Position numbers and translations under genes: made by a program. The notes under the pieces are model-generated. The model was not told the DNA's origin. It saw only the letters and a program-made list of their open reading frames with translations, and searched no databases. From Aquipuribacter sp051216895 (GTDB lineage: Bacteria; Actinomycetota; Actinomycetes; Actinomycetales; JBBAYJ01), in NCBI RefSeq assembly GCF_051216895.1, contig NZ_JBPKAO010000003.1:62001-126000 (forward strand): a DNA stretch of 64,000 bases. The letters are read 5' to 3'. Within the stretch, counting starts at the first letter, position 1, and the number at the start of each line of letters is the position of its first letter. Positions 54,449 to 62,297 of the stretch are shown here, one piece after another.

Positions 54449-56941
54449 TCACCCCCCGCCCGCGAGCAACCGACGCACCCCGGCGGCGTCCGGCTGCTCC
54501 AGGCAGCGCCGGGCCAGGTCGGCCGTCTCCCGGGTGTCGAGGGCCCGGACGTGCTCCTTCGTCCCCGGCACCGACCGGGGCGACACGCTGAGCTCGCGCA
54601 CCCCGAGCCCGACCAGCACGGCCGCGGCCAACGGGTCCGCGGCCACCTCGCCGCAGACGGCGACCCGGACCCGGGGCCCCACCTGCCGGCACACGAGGTC
54701 CACCAGGGCCAGGACGGCCGGGTCGAGGGCGTCCCCCAGGCCCGCGACGTGGCTGTTGCCGCGCTCGGCGGCGAGCGTGTACTGGGTCAGGTCGTTGGTG
54801 CCGATGGACACGAAGTCCACCAGCCGACCCAGGTGCTGCGCCCGCAGCGCCGCGGCCGGGACCTCGACCATGATGCCGACCTCCAGGCCGGCGGGCAGAC
54901 CGTCGGCCACACCCACCTCGCGGGCGGCGGCCAGCAGCGCCGCCCGGGCCCGGACCAGCTCGTCGACCGTGGCGACCATCGGGAACATCACCCCGACCGG
55001 GGCCTGCAGCGCGGTGCGGACCACGGCCCGCAGCTGGGCGGCGAACAGCGCCGGGCGCGCCAGCGACAGCCTCACCCCGCGCAGGCCGAGGAACGGGTTG
55101 GCCTCCTCCGGCTGGTCGGCGTAGGGCACCGGTTTGTCACCCCCCACGTCCATGGTCCGCACGACGAGCCGGGCCCCGTCCAGCGCCTGCGCCGCGGCCA
55201 GGTACTGCGCGGTCTGCTCCTCGTCGTCCGGGGCCTCGTCCCGGCCGTGGAACACGAGCTCGGTGCGCAGCAGGCCGATCCCGTCGGCACCCTGACGGGC
55301 GGCCTCCTGGGCGTCCTGGACCCCCGCCGCGTTGGCCGCGACGTGGACGCGGACCCCGTCGAGGGTGTCCGCCGGGTCGTGCGCCCGACGCAGCGCCTCC
55401 GTCCGGGCGAGGTCCTCCGACGCGGTCTGCGCCTGCCACCCGCGCAGCAGCTCCTCGCCGGGTTCCGGCGCCAGCTCGCCGGTGCCGCCGTCGACGGCCA
55501 GCACGCTGCCCCCGGCCAGCTGCAGCACCGCCGGGCCCGCCGCCACGACCAGCGGCAGGCCCGCGGCCCGCGCGAGGATGGCGGCGTGGGACGTGGCGCT
55601 GCCCCGGACCGTGACGACGGCGCGGACCACGTCGGGCGCCAGCAGGTGGACGTCGTCCGGGGCCAGGTCGTCCACCACGAGCACGCCGGGGCGTGGTCGC
55701 AGTCCTGGCGCCGCGCCGGCCAGGACGCGGCGGACCTGCGCCCCGACCGCGGCCACGTCGGAGGCCCGGGCGGCCAGGTACTCCTCGTCCAGTCCCTCGA
55801 AGGCGCTCACCACGGCGTCCACGGCCTGCTGCCACGCCACGGCCGCGTCGGCGCCCCCGGCCACGGCCGCGGTGGCGGGCCCCAGCAGCGCCTCGTCCTG
55901 CAGCAGGAGCCGGTGCGCCTGCAGCACCTCGCGGTGCTGGCCGGTGCTGGCCGCGACACGTCGCTCCAGCCGGTCCGCCACCTCGGCCACCGCCGCGTCG
56001 AGGCGGTCCTGCTCCGCGCCGGGGGAGCCGGCCGCCGACGCGGGCAGCGCCGGCAGCTCGTCGGCGAACCAGACGGGTCCGTGACCCCGCCCGGGTGAGG
56101 CCGGCACGCCCCGCAGGGCCCCCGGCGCCTGCGGCTCCTCGACCGGGCGCGCCGCGTTCCTGCCCGCGGCGCTCGCCTCGACGGCCGCACTCCCGGCCCC
56201 CTCGCCGAACCCCGCGCGCACCGCCGCCACCAGCTCCTCGACGAGCTCCCGCGCTCCCTCGCCCGTCCCCTCGAACCGGAGCACGTGGCCCCGGACCGCG
56301 CCCAGCACCTGCAGGCCGAGCAGGCTGCGTGCGGCGACCGGTCCGCGGCCGGTGGTCAGGTCGCTGACCCGCACGTCGGCGTCGTGGCGGCGGGCGGCGG
56401 CCACGACCGCCGCGGCCGGACGGGCGTGCAGCCCGTGCGCGTTGACGACCTCGGCCTCCGCCACGACGGCAGTCCCTGCCACCTCTGCCGGGTCCGGGCC
56501 GTCCGGGCCGTCCGGGGCCTCCGTCCCGCCCAGGTGGACGCCCTTGTCGTGCCCCGCGGCGGCGACCTCGCGCGCGACCTCGGCCAGGTCGGCCCCGCCC
56601 GCGGCCTGGACGACGGCGGTGACGACCCCCTCCACGAACGGCCCGGGGCTGAGCCGCACCTCGAACCCCGGGTCGCCCAGCAGCTCCAGCGCCAGCTCCG
56701 CGCTGAGCACGGCGCTGCCCAGGTCCATCACCACGAGCACGCCTCCCGGCCCGCCCACCTGCTCCACCGCGGCCATCACCGCCGTGGCGTCGGTGCCGGT
56801 GCCGCCGTCGTCGGTGCCGGCGGCCACCGCGACCGGCGGCGGGTCGTCGGCGACCATCTGCATCGCGAGCGCGACCGTGGCCTCGGCCAGGTGGCGGCTG
56901 TGCGACACGACGACGAGGCCGACGCGGGCGTCCGCGCTCAT
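54449..56941 (-). CDS. dhaM: DhaM: PTS EIIA(Dha)-HPr-enzyme I fusion
   Basis: An 830-residue phosphotransferase that relays phosphate from phosphoenolpyruvate to DhaL-bound ADP. The order is EIIA-Dha (about 1-130, phospho-His in VVSHSRHLAEA), HPr (about 165-255, NAHGLHARPAA with phospho-His), and enzyme I (about 280-830). Enzyme I motifs are RGSATSHAAILARA (phospho-His), GIGLLRTELVFHGRD, RTMDVGGDKPVPY and the active-site Cys in VAVCGEVAADP. With both HPr and EI fused it may not need general PTS proteins. The ATG lies 7 bp after dhaL. Confidence 0.92.
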   Translation of the reverse strand: MSADARVGLVVVSHSRHLAEATVALAMQMVADDPPPVAVAAGTDDGGTGTDATAVMAAVEQVGGPGGVLVVMDLGSAVLSAELALELLGDPGFEVRLSPGPFVEGVVTAVVQAAGGADLAEVAREVAAAGHDKGVHLGGTEAPDGPDGPDPAEVAGTAVVAEAEVVNAHGLHARPAAAVVAAARRHDADVRVSDLTTGRGPVAARSLLGLQVLGAVRGHVLRFEGTGEGARELVEELVAAVRAGFGEGAGSAAVEASAAGRNAARPVEEPQAPGALRGVPASPGRGHGPVWFADELPALPASAAGSPGAEQDRLDAAVAEVADRLERRVAASTGQHREVLQAHRLLLQDEALLGPATAAVAGGADAAVAWQQAVDAVVSAFEGLDEEYLAARASDVAAVGAQVRRVLAGAAPGLRPRPGVLVVDDLAPDDVHLLAPDVVRAVVTVRGSATSHAAILARAAGLPLVVAAGPAVLQLAGGSVLAVDGGTGELAPEPGEELLRGWQAQTASEDLARTEALRRAHDPADTLDGVRVHVAANAAGVQDAQEAARQGADGIGLLRTELVFHGRDEAPDDEEQTAQYLAAAQALDGARLVVRTMDVGGDKPVPYADQPEEANPFLGLRGVRLSLARPALFAAQLRAVVRTALQAPVGVMFPMVATVDELVRARAALLAAAREVGVADGLPAGLEVGIMVEVPAAALRAQHLGRLVDFVSIGTNDLTQYTLAAERGNSHVAGLGDALDPAVLALVDLVCRQVGPRVRVAVCGEVAADPLAAAVLVGLGVRELSVSPRSVPGTKEHVRALDTRETADLARRCLEQPDAAGVRRLLAGGG

Positions 56942-56948
56942 CCGCGGC

Positions 56949-57584
56949 TCACCCCGCCGCCAGGGCGTCCGCCAGCGCCTCCAGCAGCAGCGTGGTCGAG
57001 GCGGACCCCGGGTCGACGTGCCCGGCCGAGCGCTCCCCCAGGTAGCTGGCCCGGCCCTTGCGCGCGACCAGGGGGGCCGTGGCCTCCCGCAGCCCGGGGG
57101 CCACCTGGGCCGCTGCCGCAGCCGCCCCGGCGGCGTCGGCGCCGGCCGCGACGGCGGCGTCGTAGGCGTCCAGCGCCGGGGACAGCACGTCCAGCATGGT
57201 CTTGTCCCCCACCGCGGCCTTGCCCCGGGCCACCACTCCGTCCAGGCCCGCCCGCAGCGCCGCCCCCAGCCCGGCGGCGTCCAGCTCCTCGACGTCACCG
57301 GCGGAGCTCGCCAGCCGCAGCATGAACGTCCCGTACAGCGGTCCGCTGGCGCCCCCGACGGTGGTGACCAGGGTCATCCCGGCCAGCTTGAGCACCGCCG
57401 CCACCGACGCGGGCGGGTCCTCCAGCGCGGCCACCACCGCGCTCGTGCCACGACGCATGTTGCTGCCGTGGTCGGCGTCCCCGATGGCCTGGTCCAGCTC
57501 CGTCAGGTGCTTCTCCTGCTCGGCGACGGCCGCGGCGAACCGCCGCAGCCAGTCGACGACGTGCGCGACGTCGGCGGCTGCCAC
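56949..57584 (-). CDS. dhaL: Dihydroxyacetone kinase, ADP-binding subunit
   Basis: DhaL keeps ADP bound as a cofactor and transfers the phosphate it gets from DhaM to dihydroxyacetone in DhaK. The 211-residue all-helical protein has the Mg-ADP site AIGDADHGSNMRRG, TVGGASGPLYGTFM and DPGSASTTLLLEAL. The GTG start is 4 bp after the dhaK stop. Order dhaK-dhaL-dhaM is the standard PTS-type operon. Confidence 0.93.
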   Translation of the reverse strand: MAAADVAHVVDWLRRFAAAVAEQEKHLTELDQAIGDADHGSNMRRGTSAVVAALEDPPASVAAVLKLAGMTLVTTVGGASGPLYGTFMLRLASSAGDVEELDAAGLGAALRAGLDGVVARGKAAVGDKTMLDVLSPALDAYDAAVAAGADAAGAAAAAAQVAPGLREATAPLVARKGRASYLGERSAGHVDPGSASTTLLLEALADALAAG

Positions 57585-57588
57585 CGGT

Positions 57589-58590
57589 TCAGAGCCCCCA
57601 GCGCAGGCCGGGCGTGCTGACCGGTGCGTCCCACAGCGCGAGGGTGTCCTCGTCGGCGCGCAGCAGCGTCACCGACGCCCCCGCCATCTCCAGCGAGGTC
57701 ATGTACGGCCCGACCAGGCTGCGCGCGATGCTCACCCCGGCCGCCTGGCAGACCCTCACCACCTCGGCGTACAACCCGTACAGCTCGATCAGGGGGGTGC
57801 CGCCCATCCCGTTGACGAAGGCGATGACCGGGGCCCCGCCGGCGTCCGGCAGGTCGGCCAGGACCGGCTCGAGCAGCTGCTCCGCCACCTCCGACACCGG
57901 ACCCAGCCTGCGTCGCTCCCGACCGGGCTCGCCGTGGATGCCGATCCCCAGCTCGAACTCGTCCTCCCCCAGCGTGAAGGTGGGCGTCCCCGCCGCGGGG
58001 ACGACGCAGCTCGTCAGCGCCATGCCCATGCTGCGGCCGTTGCCGTTGACCGTCCTGGCCAGCTCCTCGCAGGCGGCCAGGTCACGACCGGCCTCCGCGG
58101 CCGCGCCGACGATCTTCTCCAGCAGCACCGTGACCCCCACGCCGCGCCGGCCGGCGGTGTAGAGGCTGTCCTGCACGGCGACGTCGTCGTCGGTGACGAC
58201 CGAGCGCACCTCCACGTCGCCCTCGGCGGCGGCCAGCTCGGCGGCCATCTCGAAGTTCATGACGTCGCCGGTGTAGTTCTTGACGATGTGCAGGACGCCG
58301 GCGCCGCCGTCGACGGCCAGGGTGGCCGCCTGCATCTGGTCCGGCGTGGGCGAGGTGAACACCTCACCCGCGCAGGCGGCGTCCAGCATCCCCGTCCCCA
58401 CGAACCCGCCGTGCATCGGCTCGTGACCGGACCCTCCGCCGGACACGAGCCCGACCTTGCCCTTCACCGGTCCGGAGGCCCGCAGGACGACCCGGTTCTC
58501 GTGGTCGACGCGGAGCTGCGGGTGGGCGGCGGCCATGCCCTTGAGCGCGTCGGTGACCACGGACTCCGGGGAGTTGATGAGCTTCTTCAC
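57589..58590 (-). CDS. dhaK: Dihydroxyacetone kinase, substrate-binding subunit
   Basis: DhaK binds dihydroxyacetone covalently as a hemiaminal on a His and accepts phosphate from DhaL-ATP. The 333-residue protein has SGGGSGHEPMHGGFVG, the KNYTGDVMNFEMA loop and the substrate His in LGIGIHGEPGRE. The GTG has a GAGGAGG site 7 nt upstream. A TAGTTT hexamer farther upstream (58674-58679, minus strand) is a likely -10. No glycerol dehydrogenase or DhaR/DhaQ regulator is adjacent. Confidence 0.94.
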   Translation of the reverse strand: MKKLINSPESVVTDALKGMAAAHPQLRVDHENRVVLRASGPVKGKVGLVSGGGSGHEPMHGGFVGTGMLDAACAGEVFTSPTPDQMQAATLAVDGGAGVLHIVKNYTGDVMNFEMAAELAAAEGDVEVRSVVTDDDVAVQDSLYTAGRRGVGVTVLLEKIVGAAAEAGRDLAACEELARTVNGNGRSMGMALTSCVVPAAGTPTFTLGEDEFELGIGIHGEPGRERRRLGPVSEVAEQLLEPVLADLPDAGGAPVIAFVNGMGGTPLIELYGLYAEVVRVCQAAGVSIARSLVGPYMTSLEMAGASVTLLRADEDTLALWDAPVSTPGLRWGL

Positions 58591-58716
58591 GCGCGGACCT
58601 CCTCGTCGGCGGGGTGCGCCGCTGGGAACCGGCGCCTCGTGCCCACGCCACGTCGCGCGTGCACGGACCCAAAACTACGCGGGCGTCCCGCGCTCCGACA
58701 GGGTGAGCCGGCGGCG

Positions 58717-59394
58717 TCAGACCTGTGACTGCTGCGACGCCGTGCCCGACAGCCCGCCGGAGCAGGGGGCCCCCGGCTCGGGGTTCTGCGGACCCTGCAG
58801 GTAGGCGAGCAGGAACGCCGGCAACCGCTCGTCGTCCGCGGACGGGAGCTGCACCTGCACCCCCCAGGCGCTGGCCACGACCGGGGTCGGGAGCCCGGCC
58901 ATGGGCGACACCAGCAGGTAGGGGTGCTCGGCGGCCAGCTGTTCCAGCCGCTCCCGCTGGTCGGCGGGCAGGGTGCGGTCGTAGGTGACCCAGACGGCCC
59001 CGTGCTCGAGGGAGTGGACGCCCGCCTCGGTGATGATGGCCGCGTCGTAGAACCCGCAGTCCTGCCAGACGGCCAGGTGGTCGCCGCCGACGGGCGGCGA
59101 CGGCTCGTAGTCGACCGGGGTCTCCACGTGCAGGTTGCTCAGGCCGTCGAAGGTCATCAGGCCGTCGATGCTGCCGTCGGCGTTGACGCCCGGCCCGGCG
59201 TCCCGCAGGAGCGGGGCGAGCAGGGCGAACGCCACCCCACCCACCAGCGCGGCCAGCGCCAGCGACGTGACTGCGATGAAGGCGACGGTGCGCCCGAGGC
59301 CCCACGTCGTCACGCCCCGTGGCCGGGGCGGGCTGTCCGGCGGCACCGGGGGGTCGACGACACCGGTCGTGCTGTCCGTCGGACCTGTGCTCAC
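58717..59394 (-). CDS. DUF3105 domain-containing membrane protein
   Basis: A 225-residue protein with an N-terminal Pro/Thr-rich tail, one transmembrane helix (about 35-60) and a DUF3105 domain outside. Domain landmarks are PPVGGDHLAVWQDCGFYD, EAGVHSLEHGAVWVTYD and MAGLPTPVVASAWG, with paired Cys in QDCGFY and GAPCSGG. The conserved His-rich core could bind metal. Function unknown. The GTG has a GGGGAG site. It is divergent from the SodC-like gene, the usual context being secreted redox proteins. Confidence 0.85.
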   Translation of the reverse strand: MSTGPTDSTTGVVDPPVPPDSPPRPRGVTTWGLGRTVAFIAVTSLALAALVGGVAFALLAPLLRDAGPGVNADGSIDGLMTFDGLSNLHVETPVDYEPSPPVGGDHLAVWQDCGFYDAAIITEAGVHSLEHGAVWVTYDRTLPADQRERLEQLAAEHPYLLVSPMAGLPTPVVASAWGVQVQLPSADDERLPAFLLAYLQGPQNPEPGAPCSGGLSGTASQQSQV

Positions 59395-59491
59395 ACCGTC
59401 TCCCCGTCGTCGTGGGCCGGCGGCCGGCCCCGGTCAAGTGTGACCCAGCCACGCCCCGGCCCCGGACGCGACCGCCCGGAGCCGCCATCTG

Positions 59492-59520
59492 TTGTGAGCA
59501 GTCAGGGCAGGAGTCACACT
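59492..59520 (+). promoter_or_regulatory. Sigma-70-like promoter of the SodC-like gene
   Basis: TTGTGA (59492-59497), a 17-bp spacer and CACACT (59515-59520). It is one of the few places in the window with a good -35 and a normal leader. Confidence 0.5.
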
Positions 59521-59566
59521 CGCCCTGTCGCGAGCAGCGGCACCGACCACGACGGAGAGGTCCAGC

Positions 59567-60235
59567 ATGAGGCGACAGGTGACAGCAGTTCTCGCGGTAG
59601 CCGCCCTGAGCATCGGGGGGTCCGTGGCGGCGGACCGCACCGGCCTGACGGGCAGCCCCGGGACCGCGCAGACCTCCGCGGTGGTCGCGGCCGACGACGC
59701 CCGCGGCGGGCGGTACGTGACGACGATGCGGCTGTTCGACGGCCGCAGCGTCGGCAGCGTGCGGTTCCTGCGCGACCCGGTGGGCACCCGGGTCGTCGTC
59801 TCGTTGCGGATGCCCGCCGACCTGGCCGCCGCCGGCGGCACGTTCCACGGCTTCCACGTGCACGCCAACGACGACCCCGCCAACGGCTCGGGCTGCGTCG
59901 CGGACCCCGACCAGCCGTCCAGCACGTGGTTCGTGTCCGCGGACGGGCACTGGAGCGAGCCGGCCGCCGACCACGGCCACCACACCGGTGACATGCCGGT
60001 GGTGTACCTGCAGGAGGGCGGCCGGTCCACCGCGACGTTCGTCACCGACCGGTTCGAGCCCGAGGACGTGGTCGGTCGCGCCGTCATCGTGCACGCGCTG
60101 CCGGACAACTACGGCAACATCCCGCTGGGCGACGCGCCGACGGCCTACACCCCCAACGGGGACGCCGCCCTGGACCTCACCGAGCGGACCGGCAACGCCA
60201 GCGACCGGATCGCCTGCGGGGTGGTCCGGCGGTAG
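59567..60235 (+). CDS. Secreted superoxide dismutase-like protein (Cu/Zn SOD family)
   Basis: A 222-residue exported protein with a signal peptide (about 1-25). The SodC core has HGFHVHANDD (copper-site His pair), GHWSEP and HHTGDMPVVYL (bridging and zinc-site His), VIVHALPDNYGNIP and RIACGVV with the disulfide Cys; its partner is in GSGCVAD. Most metal ligands are present, so activity is likely, although the loop spacing differs from classical SodC. A GAGAGGTC site precedes the ATG. Confidence 0.82.
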   Translation: MRRQVTAVLAVAALSIGGSVAADRTGLTGSPGTAQTSAVVAADDARGGRYVTTMRLFDGRSVGSVRFLRDPVGTRVVVSLRMPADLAAAGGTFHGFHVHANDDPANGSGCVADPDQPSSTWFVSADGHWSEPAADHGHHTGDMPVVYLQEGGRSTATFVTDRFEPEDVVGRAVIVHALPDNYGNIPLGDAPTAYTPNGDAALDLTERTGNASDRIACGVVRR

Positions 60236-60240
60236 TCGCG

Positions 60241-60378
60241 GTCACGGGGCCGCCCGGAGCACGGTCGGAGGCGCTGGAGCAGGCCTTCGGCGCCATCGTC
60301 GACACCGGGCACGACTGGGACGACGACCCCGCCGCGTGGGTCCGGGCCCAGCGGGCCGACGTGTCGCGGTCGGGCTGA
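60241..60378 (+). pseudogene. Truncated VapB-like antitoxin remnant
   Basis: The frame immediately before vapC reads EALEQAFGAIVDTGHDWDD and PAAWVRAQRADVSR, like the C-terminal toxin-binding part of a VapB antitoxin, and its TGA overlaps the vapC ATG. I find no ATG, GTG or TTG in this frame back to 60121, and no DNA-binding N-terminus. It looks like the 3' end of an antitoxin gene whose 5' part has been lost against sodC. Confidence 0.4.
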
Positions 60379-60770
60379 TGCCGGGGCTGGTCCTGGACAC
60401 CACCGTCCTGATCGACGTGCTGCGAGGCAGGCCGGCCGTGGCGCGGCTGCGGCTCCTGCAGCGCGAACGGCTGCCGCTGCTCACCACGGCGATCGACGTC
60501 GAGGAGGTGGCCCGGGGCCTCCGGGAGAGCGAGGCCGGCGCCGCACGCTCGTTGTTCGCGGGTCTCCACGTGCTGTCGGTCCGGCAGGCCGAGGGCGAGC
60601 TCGCCGGGCGGTGGAGACGCGACCACGCCGCACGCGGCGTCACGCTCCGTCAGGCCGACTGCCTCGTGGCTGCCTGTGCGGCCACGATCGGCGCCGGCCT
60701 CGCCACGGGCAACCCGGGCGACTTCCCGATGCCGGACCTGCGGGTCGAGGTGTGGCCGGTGGGGAGCTGA
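60378..60770 (+). CDS. VapC-family PIN-domain toxin
   Basis: A 130-residue PIN-domain ribonuclease of the type II toxin family. Acidic residues of the Mg site are in LVLDTTVLIDVL (Asp), DVEEVARGL (Glu), RQADCLVAACA (Asp) and TGNPGDF. The ATG overlaps the stop of the antitoxin remnant. The last 121 bp overlap the convergent CtaG-like gene. If the antitoxin is truly truncated, VapC must be inactive, silent or held by another antitoxin. Confidence 0.8.
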   Translation: MPGLVLDTTVLIDVLRGRPAVARLRLLQRERLPLLTTAIDVEEVARGLRESEAGAARSLFAGLHVLSVRQAEGELAGRWRRDHAARGVTLRQADCLVAACAATIGAGLATGNPGDFPMPDLRVEVWPVGS

Positions 60771-61627
60771 GGATCCGAGGACCGGCCCCGCCGTCGGCCC
60801 CGGTACCACCCCACGCACACCAGCACCGCGAGGAGCACCTCGGCGACGTCGCCGCCGTAGTACATCCACAACGCCGCCTGCTGGGTCTGGACGACGTCGT
60901 ACCCCGTGCCCGGGGGCAGCTGCGGGGCCCGCGCGTAGACCAGCGTGGCCAGGTGGGCGTGGGTGCCGGCGGACACGACGAGCACGCTCAGGCGCAGCAG
61001 GAGGCCGGTGCGGGGCGGCACCGGGTCACCGCCGACGAGGGCCAGCACGAGCAGGCACCCGGCCAGCAGCAGGTGCAGCTGGACCAGCTGGTGCACCCAC
61101 GGGTGCTCCAGGCTCAGGCGGTACAGCGGCGTCAGGAACAGCAGGTGCATGCCGACCACGGCCGGGACGGCGGCCACCACCGGGTGGGTGAGGACGGCGA
61201 CGGCCCGGCTGCCCAGGACGGCCCGCACCCGGGGCCGCCAGCGGAGCGGGGCCACCGCAAGCGCGAGGGACACCGGGGCGGCGAGCACCACCAGCAGCGG
61301 GGCGTACATGCCGAGCAGCAGGTGCTGGACCATGTGCGCGACGGCTCCGTCCAGCAGCCCCGTGCCCGCGCCGACCACCCCTGGCCCGGGGCCCGAGCCG
61401 TGCCCGTCGTGCCCGTCGTGCCCGTCGTGCCCCGACGCCCCCGCGTGCAGCAGGGGTGACACCGCCACGGCGACGGTCAGCCCCGCCAGCACCGCCCAGC
61501 CGGTCCGACGCCACGGCCACCGACGCCGCCCGACGAGCCGCAGCCGCACCACGGCGAGCAGGTAGGACCCCAGCGCCGCCAGGCTCACCAGCACCGGCGC
61601 CGTCAGCGCCGCCAGCGGGTCGGTCAC
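60650..61627 (-). CDS. Cytochrome c oxidase assembly protein, CtaG (caa3) type
   Basis: A 325-residue protein with about seven helices and the PF09678-like pattern MVQHLLLGMYAPLLVVLAAPVSLAL, THPVVAAV, HPWVHQLVQLHLLLAGCL and YYGGDVAEVLLA. It may deliver copper to CuB of the aa3 oxidase encoded at 3-6 kb. An outside loop has (HDG)3 repeats, a possible metal site. The GTG follows the DUF2243 stop by 4 bp. The C-terminal tail overlaps vapC by 121 bp. Confidence 0.82.
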   Translation of the reverse strand: MTDPLAALTAPVLVSLAALGSYLLAVVRLRLVGRRRWPWRRTGWAVLAGLTVAVAVSPLLHAGASGHDGHDGHDGHGSGPGPGVVGAGTGLLDGAVAHMVQHLLLGMYAPLLVVLAAPVSLALAVAPLRWRPRVRAVLGSRAVAVLTHPVVAAVPAVVGMHLLFLTPLYRLSLEHPWVHQLVQLHLLLAGCLLVLALVGGDPVPPRTGLLLRLSVLVVSAGTHAHLATLVYARAPQLPPGTGYDVVQTQQAALWMYYGGDVAEVLLAVLVCVGWYRGRRRGRSSDPQLPTGHTSTRRSGIGKSPGLPVARPAPIVAAQAATRQSA

Positions 61628-61631
61628 CGGG

Positions 61632-62129
61632 TCAGCGCCCGCCCCGGGCGCGCCACGCCAGCAGGCCCCCGAGCCCGAGGAGAACGACCGCGGCCCCGTT
61701 CCAGGCCAGGTCGTAGGGCAGCAGGTCCACGTCGTAGCGGACCTGGTGCAGGCGCAGCAGCTTGTGGTTGACCACCCCGTCGAACAGCTGGAACGCCCCG
61801 GCACCGAGCAGCAGCCCTGCGGCCGCGGACGGTCGGTGCAGCCGGCCGTCCCGCTGCAGGTCCAGCAGCCACACGACGCCGGCCACCAACGCCACCAGCT
61901 CGGCCGCGTGCAGCAACCCGTCGGACATGATCGCCACGTCCGGGGTCGACCGGTCGTAGAACGAGTGCCAGCGCAGCAGCTGGTGGAACACGATCTCGTC
62001 GACGGCCGCCATCAGGCCCACGCCGACGACCCCGGCCGCCAGGGTCGACGCCCGGCGTCCCGGCGGGGCGCCCTCGACGGTCATGGGCTCGTCGACGCGG
62101 TGCCGCTCGGTTCCGCCTGCAGGGTCCAT
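61632..62129 (-). CDS. DUF2243 domain-containing membrane protein
   Basis: A 165-residue protein with four transmembrane helices. The DUF2243 signatures are DEIVFHQLLRWHSFYD, SDGLLHAAELVALV, FQLFDGVVNHKLLRLHQVRYDV and LPYDLAWNG, with conserved His that might bind heme or metal. The ATG at 62129 has a GGGGG site; an ATG 45 bp downstream is possible. It is coupled to the CtaG-like gene, a frequent pairing that suggests a role in copper or oxidase assembly. Confidence 0.85.
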   Translation of the reverse strand: MDPAGGTERHRVDEPMTVEGAPPGRRASTLAAGVVGVGLMAAVDEIVFHQLLRWHSFYDRSTPDVAIMSDGLLHAAELVALVAGVVWLLDLQRDGRLHRPSAAAGLLLGAGAFQLFDGVVNHKLLRLHQVRYDVDLLPYDLAWNGAAVVLLGLGGLLAWRARGGR

Positions 62130-62297
62130 GCCCCCACCGTGCCCGCTGCGGCGCGGTCCACGCGTGCCGGCCGGGACCGGGTCGCCGGGGAGTCGGACCG
62201 GCAGGGCCTCGATGTCCACCCGGCCGGCCAGCAGCGCGGCGCCGACGCGCCCCGGCCCGGGGTCGGCCGTGAAGGCGCGCTGAACGACCGGGGACGC

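Noticed and set aside
59493..59518. TGTGA...TCACA before the SodC-like gene as a CRP site
   Set aside because: The half-sites are 16 nt apart, not 6, and are better explained as part of the -35 and -10.
61396..61430. Tandem 9-bp repeat as an intergenic element
   Set aside because: It is within the ctaG-like coding frame and simply codes for the HDG repeats.
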